A stretch of DNA of 64,000 nucleotides from Parelaphostrongylus tenuis. Taxonomy: Eukaryota > Nematoda > Chromadorea > Rhabditida > Metastrongylidae. The stretch is from positions 21,115-85,114 of the forward strand of contig JAHQIW010006249.1 of assembly GCA_019055375.1 (NCBI GenBank), written 5' to 3'. Within the stretch, counting starts at the first letter, position 1. The number at the start of each line of letters is the position of its first letter. The notes under the pieces were generated by a model, which saw only the letters and a list, made by a program, of their open reading frames with translations, searched no databases and had not been told where the DNA came from. A program made the translations under genes and the position numbers. Shown one piece after another: positions 57,060 to 64,000 of the stretch.

Positions 57060-58045
57060 AGGCGTAATGATAATATTACGTTGTGTCGAAGTCAAGATAT
57101 TCACGAAAGATTTCAAACCATAATCATGGAAAGAGAAAGGTGGGGATGCAAACATTATTCATATCGTTCAATAGTTTGTCGCGCAAGGGTAAAGTATTCA
57201 GCGTCGAGCACATGGTCAAATGTTGAACTCAAAACGCATGGTTCGCAAACCTTCCATCTTTTCGGGGTGAACAAGCTGTAATCAGACTTGCTTGGTAGCG
57301 TAACAGCATTGATTTGGTACATCGGAAGGTCACCGCGAGTCATTGTAGAGGCCAGATACGCATTCAGACGCCTATGGGAATGCTTGATGAAGTCGACTGC
57401 ATGGAACATCTCAGAGATCGATCAAAGGCGAGAGTTTTTAGATCTCTTTGAAAGTAATTCACCTGCTTATGCAGTGAACCGAAATAACATCGCATATCCG
57501 AAAGAGTAAAGAATGACTCCGGCTCCGCCAAGGTACGGGTACCCCCCACTGTCTGTAGGAGAATCAAGTCCGATCAGAATTCAACTCTAAGAGTGAATTA
57601 ATTAGATTTCTAAGTCCTTGCAAATCTTAAACTCGATTCGAATTGTTTTCTTGATAGATAGTTGCGAGACAGCTAGTTAGGACACATGAGCGTTCTTTTG
57701 GCTCATAACATTTTCGTGAGAATCTGTTCAGTGGTACTCCACCTTTTAGTGATGGTAGAGATCTTTTGAAGTAGTAATTTCACCGTACAAATACTAGAAT
57801 ATTAGTTAAAGCACTCCTCCTACAACATTCGCTCTTCGTACAGTCCGAAGCGTGCGCCAGCCAAAAATGGTCGCCCATCCCGAAGGGGTAAAATGTGCTC
57901 CGATTCCACTCAGTACTGACTCAGAGCTTCCATCCCTTCAGGGTTCAGCTTTAAACAATCTACGAGCAGTTACAGAAGTGTAGCTTTCAATCATAAATTG
58001 TATTTTTTGGTCATCAATAATATCCCAAGTCCTCGTTTCATTCGA
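57060..58045. repeat. Block C upstream part, copy 2; no identifiable gene
   Basis: Homologous to 11,100-12,090. A plus-strand frame (57,288-57,509) ending LFESNSPAYAVNRNNIAYPKE is partly kept in C1 (LNSNNIPYPKG), which hints at coding ancestry. A minus-strand frame of 84 codons overlaps it. I recognise neither. Confidence 0.5.
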
Positions 58046-58053
58046 CTTTACAG

Positions 58054-58230
58054 GATCCGTATTGGCAGCCCACTACATTTGAGGAGATGGAAGATTATGG
58101 TATCAAAGGTGACTCACCAAATCACGCTCGAGGATATATGGAAGCCATTAGAAGACGAAAAGGTCCACCAATTGACGACGTGCGTGGTGTCAGCAGAAAA
58201 GCAAAGAAATCTGAGCAACAACAAATAGAT
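58054..58230 (+). pseudogene. EFL1: Terminal exon of EFL1, copy C2, frameshifted
   Basis: After an acceptor GACTTTACAG the frame reads DPYWQPTTFEEMEDYGIKGD, NHARGYMEAIRRRKG, then PPIDDV. Two bases missing relative to C1 (near 58,184) shift the frame. The expected tail VVSAEKQRNLSNNK with a TAG stop follows in another frame, ending at 58,228. In the shifted frame translation would run about 45 residues further. AATAAA lies at 58,334. DPYW before PTT matches the usual EFL1 sequence better than YPYW of C1. Confidence 0.8.
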
Positions 58231-58333
58231 GGGTATCGAGCAAAGAAAGCCAAAGATGCTCCAAAATTTATCTATCCATTGTATGGAGGAAAACTTCAGT
58301 TGTACTGTGTACATTCACATATGGAAAAAGAAT

Positions 58334-58339
58334 AATAAA
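58334..58339 (+). promoter_or_regulatory. Polyadenylation signal AATAAA after the EFL1 exon (C2)
   Basis: Canonical hexamer at the position equivalent to 12,383-12,388. Confidence 0.6.
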
Positions 58340-59559
58340 TTTTTAGAGTGATAGAATGTTTTGAGCTTTTCATGAGATCTGGGATGACACCTCCAGAGTT
58401 AAACGTACGTTACGGCTCGGCAAGCCTCATCAGTATCACATGCCGTTTGATTGCTCGTCCGCACTATGATAAGAATTCGTCTCCAAAGATCTATCACTGT
58501 ACGTCAAGTAAAAAGATCACTTGGTATGGCGTTCTTTCAGTGATTGATGTTGATTGCATGGCTCATGGCTCCTAAAAATTGCATATAGAAATCCCTTTTA
58601 ATCGACTATTGTGAGATCTTGCCTAAAAATTCAACATAGTTAGAGAATATAATAGATACATGAACGATATTTGCTATGTAATGTTACACATCTGGGAAAC
58701 AGTAAAAAGGGATAGGTTGGAATACAAGACAACGAATTCGACTCTGTTCGGTTATAAGGGACAAATGAATATTCAACCTTATTCGCTGTAGCTGTACAAG
58801 AGATTTTCATAGGAGTGTTAGATCGAAAGCTTAAATCTCTTGCCAAGACCATACATGACCGCTTTTCGAAAAAACCCCTTATTAATGCTGTAAAGTTCGA
58901 AACAAAATTTCGTTTCATATCCGCCCACAATTCAACTATTGCTTCGCGGGAAACACGACATGGAGGTCCTTCCCACCCCACAGGATAACCAAAGTCCCCT
59001 TGTCTCGCAAGTGATTCCAATCTTGTTTTCCCCGCTGGGCTGCAGAGAAACGGTCTTTCCTGAAAATAAGCACAGGGCTGGAATATTTAAATCTTACGCA
59101 ACCGATTTATTACTAAAGTCTCATGATTGAGCTCTGCCCGGCGAAAAGTATGCGCGTGTGATACATAATGTTATTTTGAACTTCACAGCGTTGTAAAACT
59201 CTCTTCTCGAAAGTCGGCCATATACTACTCTAGCCAGAGATTGAGGCTTTCGATTGATTACTAATACTCCCATGAAAAATTCTCCTACAGCAAACGAGGT
59301 GGGATAGTTATGTGTTCCCTTATAGCCGAAAAGTACCCGAATTCTATTTGGTGAACCGACCTGAATACCCTACAGAGAATAATCATCAGGAGATTTTTGT
59401 ACACCAAAAATTATACTATTTGTTCCTTGATTATTTCGGTTGGCTATAGCTTTCCATTAGCGGATATTCTATAATAGCTCTGCCCATTAGTGTTGTAAAG
59501 TCCTCCTTTGTGAATTGGAATTCACTTGGTGTCTTGTTCATTCAAAAGTACCGATACAC

Positions 59560-59632
59560 ATCTTCATGTGAGACGAACCGTAAATTATCAATGTGTGAAA
59601 CAGACGCACTAACCATTGCACCACAGGACCAC
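59560..59632 (-). pseudogene. tRNA-like monomer, family Y
   Basis: GGTCCTGTGGTGCAATGGTTAG, GTTTCACACA loop remnant, degraded T arm. Best-preserved 5' half of its family. Confidence 0.55.
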
Positions 59633-59770
59633 AGTGGTCGTTTTGATTGTCGCTCTACTTACATTGTTCCAGTCCGATGGATAAGTCGAGCTTCGACTTC
59701 TCATGCAAAAAGTGGCAAAAGCCCGAATTGAGTTTGCAGCCCTGTTTTACGAATAAGCACTGCAAAAGGC

Positions 59771-59843
59771 AGGCCCTGGCCGGGATCGAACCGGCGACCT
59801 TCTGCGTGTAAAGCAGACGTGATAACCACTACACCACAGGACC
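59771..59843 (-). tRNA. tRNA-Val (TAC)
   Basis: Acceptor GGTCCTG with CAGGGCC (one G-U), loop TTTACAC, perfect stems, GCCTTTTGC terminator on the minus strand. Equivalent D1 and D2 left-arm copies are pseudogenes, so this is the surviving member. Confidence 0.92.
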
Positions 59844-60018
59844 TCCACGAAATTGTGATTGCTGAAGGTGCTGATATTCCAGTTTCTGCTATACTTCCTT
59901 TGCTGCACAGTTTCACCTCGATGTTCTAGGAGAAATGCTGCAATCTGACCTGATGTCAAAATGATGAAAATTCTGCTATGGAAGTTTTCATGGCACATTG
60001 TTCAACGGAAAAACGAAA

Positions 60019-60096
60019 GCAGCTGCTGGCTGGGATCAGACCGAAGAGCTTTTGCGTATGAAGCAAACGCGGTGAATTTTACACAGGAAGCTCAGC
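60019..60096 (-). pseudogene. tRNA-like monomer, family X
   Basis: TTGCTGAGCTTCCTGTGTA start; box B altered (CGGTCTGATCCC); ACGCAAAAGCTC kept. About 250 bp upstream of 59,771 on its strand. Confidence 0.5.
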
Positions 60097-60929
60097 AACC
60101 CTAGTTGGCCAGAACCGAATATTTTTGATTGCTCCACTATTATAGTCTGCAGTCTTCTATGAAAATATTGCACTTTAACCTCTGATGTAAGAGCTCTCTG
60201 AAGTTTTTTTGTCGTTTGGTAGCACAGAATTTTGAGCCCAACCCTTACGCTGAAAAGAAGATTTTGTAAATAGTGTTAGTGATATTCGAAAGCGTAAATC
60301 TCTAGCTAGCGCTCTACTTGGCCGGTTTTCTGAGAAGACCTTTTTCTAACGCTGAAAAATTCTTAAAAAATCATGTTTCACACCCACTGCACAATCTAGC
60401 TATTACTTCACCGGAAGTACGAAAAGCACATGGACGTAGAGAGACAGTCTTCTGGTATCAGAGTCAGATATTTGATCTGTACCCAAACCCTAAACAAATA
60501 CACCTCAGTTAGGCGGCATCGATCGATGCTCGCGCCAACCCGCTCCCTGTCCCTACTCCACCCGCCCGTGAATTGACCTAAAGAAGACTTTCTCACGCAT
60601 GTGAATCAATATTATTTCTCCTGCTGCATTGCAGAGAAATAGTTTTTTCAGGATATAAGCATGGCGTTGGGATCTGTAAATTTTACTCTATTAAATGATT
60701 AGCAATAGTCTAAAGAAAAAGCTTTGTGCAGCGAGAAACATGCGCGTGTGAAATATAATTTTATTTTGAATTTTCAGCATTATAAAAGGGTCTTTCCAAA
60801 AGACCGGCAACGCACAGCCATAGCACGAGATTTAAGCTTTCGAATAATTGCTAACACTCTTTATGAAACCTTCTTGTCCAGCGTATGGAATATGCTTGAA
60901 TATCTGTGCTACCAAACAGAAAAGTACTC

Positions 60930-63900
60930 TCTACGACTTTTTGAATAGAGGTGGCAGCATGGTGATTTTCAATGGTAACTTCCTTGCATACTTGGACGGC
61001 CTGTCTTCACTGATAATGCGAGCCCCAGCATAGTTCCGATTCGTTTCTTTTTGGTGCCACTGTCGTGATGGTGATGGTCTGTCTTGAGCATGGTGACGTA
61101 TGCAGAACCAATCCCGTCTTCTAAAGTTCGTTGCCATCTGTAGATACAGATGCTTAACGTTAGCCACAAACCGGTCGGCCTGTTGTTTGGGTGTCTTTCA
61201 AGAGAACGCTTGCAATCTATTGGAGTTTACTATGCAGTTGTCGTCCTTCGTTTATCTGTCATCTGTTCTTCTTATTAGACGACCGGCCCATCTGTGCAAC
61301 TCTATCGATATATATGTTTATGGATCTTGAAGATGAGATAGTTTTCGAGGATCTGTGCTGCCCAAAGCGATTAGACGTTGAGAATGCCCATCAGCTTGCG
61401 GAAGACTTCGCTCGAGTGCCCTGTGAGTGGTGCGCAGATTTCTTGACGCTGTTGTATTATCACCCCACTTTTTTGCTGCATAAAAGAGCGCTGGGCGGAC
61501 TAGTGGAATCGAAAAGGTAAGCACCAGAGTTTGGGGTGCGCTATCTGGTCTATGGTTTTTTTTTCTGAGAAGCATGAAGGCGGCCCATACTACTCTCCCT
61601 CTTACGTCTGATCCAACTTTCAAGTTGCTTCCCAAGTTTACTGAACGTATAGGGTACACGTTCGAGGTGCCCCCGTAATGAGAGAGCCATCTAATTCAGT
61701 TTCTTCGTCTTTGAGGTTTGGATTACTCATGAACTAGATCTTCATCCTGTTTCATACGTAACCCAATCCTTTTTCCTCTTTGTTTTTCACTGATACTCTT
61801 GTGAAAGATGACCATATTACCTGTAAAAAGAAGGCTTACTAGAAATTTTCCATCAATAACTGTGCCCTCCTCGTTGTAGTTGAGTGATTCAGAGCTAGCC
61901 AATGAAGGTCACAGCAAGGGTTACATGGTATCCCCGACTGATCATAATGATCCGTGACACGGTTACGATATGCTCCATGTAGCAGCGACACCTTCGGAGT
62001 CCTGCTTGCTCAGTTGGCTGCGCCTCATCCAAATTCTTCCATATGCGCAAAAGATGATTTTCGTTGAAAGCTTGTAGAGTACACTCAGCAAGCATATTGA
62101 ACGGTAGTTACGAAAACTTTTCTGTCACCTTCCTTAGGTGGGATGACTGTGTGCGAAGTCCTCCAGTGGTTTTCTCTTCGTGAAGGTCTGATGTCAGATG
62201 TCTTGCGACAAATACATGCAGATGGTGGCCACCATTTCTGAGAAAGTAGTTATGATGAACAAATATAGGTATTATAGTAATACAGGTAGAGATCGGGTCT
62301 TGAAACTGTGTCTCGCTTCATGCTTTTCAATCGTAACTTTAACTTGAGAAGCTAAATTCTTAGGTGATTTCTCACCAGTGGGATTTTCATTTCCAATTAT
62401 CAACTACATATCTTGACTGGTTGTAGCCTCATTTTCATTCATCAGAAAGAGAGCGAAACGCAGTGTTTGTAGTGATTAGCGACTGCGATTTTTCATATTT
62501 AATCTTTTTGGAGCTGCTTGTAATAACGCTTTTTTCTTACTGATGTGAATCCTCCTGCAAAAATCTTCTACAATCGCCAGTTATTATCAGCCAAGATGTG
62601 TGTGTTGCAGACGGTTCAGGCCTCAGTTCCCTTCTTTTTTCAAGCAAATGTCTAGTAGCAACTCTACTAAGTAGATGCGATCAGAGCCTCTAGTTTTTAA
62701 TTTATTGGCAAGCAACTCGTAGTCTTCGGTCGAGTGTTCTTCTATCTGCCAAATATCTGAGGAGAATATTTTAATCAGGACATTCTCGTCGCGCACGAAA
62801 TAATTTACTTCTAAGCAATGACAGCCCCTCATGGTTGAATCAGAACTTTGCTCGTAAAGATGCTGATCAGATCCTATGCAAACTTCAGGGACATTTGAGG
62901 GTTTCACAAAGGCACTAACTTATTTGTACGTTTATGATCGATTTCCGCGTGAGTCGTGCTTTGGAAAGATTCCATATTCAATAGTGGCGTTTTGTCGTCT
63001 TGAAAGATCAGCTTCCATGGAAGGACGAGCCATGACAGGAGTCCTACAGGACTGTACTATTCTCTTTTGATTCTTCCATTCCAAATTTTCCTATCCTACA
63101 CTCATTTTTACTGATCGATCCTGACCTGACATTGAAGTCTTAAACAGCGATTTCTAGAAGGACTTTCCGCGGCTGATGACTTTTTCCAACTTCTTCTACG
63201 CGTATAACATACTTTCATCGGCTGTACAAGTTGGTGAGAAACAATTGAAGACACTGATTTTCTTCTGTCACGTAAGCTGAATGTGAAGGATATTCAAGCT
63301 CTTTGGTAAAACTCTGCATGAAATGACTACATGGCAGAAATGGTGGTGAACAAGAAAGGCGGCGCCTCCGACATTTCGTAACGGGTACTTGGCTCCACGA
63401 TTGACTAGAGATTCGTCATCTGAATATCGAATACCGATCCTCCTGCTGCTCGTTTCTTTCAGGGCTATTACATGAATTTTGATGTGACCGGTAGTCTCAA
63501 GAAGGGCGTATAGGTCGGTGTTTGACGAGACTTTTCTAGTATCTAAAGTGCAAAGCAAGAAGCACTCTCCGTGGCGTGTTGTTGGCTTGTTCGTTTTTCC
63601 AGTTTCCGATGAGGCCCCATTGAATCCGAGATTTGATTGGTTCTCATCAGTCGTCTCACCTCGCGAATTCGTAGACGAAAGCACCCAGTGTGTTGAATAG
63701 CGAGGCAGAAATTTTGCTATTTTACTTGCTTCTGTTACCTGGACTTTAGGTCATCCTAACCGGAGCCTTCCTCAGGTTGTCACCCGCGGAAGTCAGTCGC
63801 CGTGGCCTGTGAATCAGAGAGAGAATAATACTACCTTGCGACAATTTGGTACCAAATCAACAGTGACTTCCGATATTGATTACGGCTGGGCTTTCCAGAT

Positions 63901-64000
63901 GAAAATATCAGACTGATTTTTGGCTTGGAAAGCTCTTCCGTTAGATAAATCCCCCACTGTACTTTGCAGTCAGAAAACAAGAACCACCTTCCACCCACGA
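60930..64000 (-). mobile_element. RTE-type LINE, copy R4, running off the window
   Basis: The best endonuclease frame (63,268-63,684, minus) has DTRKVSSNTDLYALLETTG, HIKIHVIALKETSSRRIG, RGAKYPLRNVGGAAFLVH. DFNVRSG follows after a stop. RT: WKNLDEAQPTEQAGLRR, VTVSRIIMISRGY, LTGNMVIF (dead FADD), then RRSVNLGSNLKVGSDVRGR-like and ALFYAAKKWGDNT, RTTHRALERSLPQADG. The C-terminus ends near 60,930. The 5' end lies beyond 64,000. Confidence 0.86.

Larger units (their letters stand above)
52900..57060. repeat. Block B, copy 5
   Basis: Plus-strand trimer (52,963, 53,210, 53,451), minus-strand pair (54,648, 54,396), plus-strand pair (55,062, 55,297), inverted-repeat element (55,651), a half element (56,060-56,270) and tRNA-like E (56,900). 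56,330-56,620 holds no recognised feature. Confidence 0.8.
58640..60930. repeat. Left arm of D3
   Basis: Homologous to 13,050-15,290 and, reversed, to 19,000-20,640 and 43,440-45,500. Contains three tRNA monomers on the minus strand. A right arm, if present, would lie beyond the window. Confidence 0.75.

Noticed and set aside
57155..57409. Minus-strand 84-codon frame in C2
   Set aside because: Not open in C1; overlaps a plus-strand frame with a better conserved end.
1..64000. CRISPR array or bacterial operons
   Set aside because: No short direct repeats with unique spacers, no Shine-Dalgarno-led gene strings, and introns, pol III tRNA genes and LINEs show a eukaryotic genome.

Overview
This is nuclear DNA of a multicellular eukaryote, most likely a clade V (strongylid or hookworm-like) nematode. 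I base that on degenerate RTE-type LINEs, mariner fragments of the type common in these worms, nematode-style valine tRNA genes and the absence of any long intact host gene. It is an accessory, repeat-built region. Nearly every base belongs to a block present two to four times, so the short open frames are decayed mobile elements or chance frames.

Layout: A1 (133-5,040), B1 (5,041-11,150, partly duplicated in tandem), C1 (11,150-13,200), D1 (13,200-20,640), B2 (20,640-23,170), A2 (23,178-28,120), B3 (28,120-32,880), A3 (32,880-37,800), D2 (37,915-45,900), B4 (45,900-48,010), A4 (48,010-52,900), B5 (52,900-57,060), C2 (57,060-58,640), D3 (58,640-64,000). All four A copies have the same orientation. 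A blocks hold two mariner fragments, a Penelope-like fragment with an intron, a long hairpin and a small palindrome. B blocks hold tRNA-Val clusters. C blocks hold the last exon of a host gene, the ribosome-assembly GTPase EFL1, damaged differently in each copy. D blocks are large inverted repeats built around RTE elements.

The tRNA clusters have a simple architecture. A unit of about 245 bp (one 73-nt tRNA-Val gene plus a spacer) is repeated two or three times head to tail, in both orientations. Usually one member stays close to a functional tRNA-Val (anticodon CAC or TAC) while its neighbours decay, some with changed anticodon loops. About eight genes look intact.

Most notable signals: (1) a complete hammerhead ribozyme motif at 62-129; (2) a 133-bp insertion at 23,000-23,132, flanked by an 11-bp repeat, that matches an A-block sequence with its GT-AG intron exactly removed, so it looks like a retroposed spliced RNA; (3) a second, minimal hammerhead-like motif at that splice junction, a combination reminiscent of Penelope-like elements; (4) RTE copies that share the same reverse-transcriptase lesions, so they spread as passengers of DNA duplication; (5) a hairpin whose arms changed in a compensatory way between copies.
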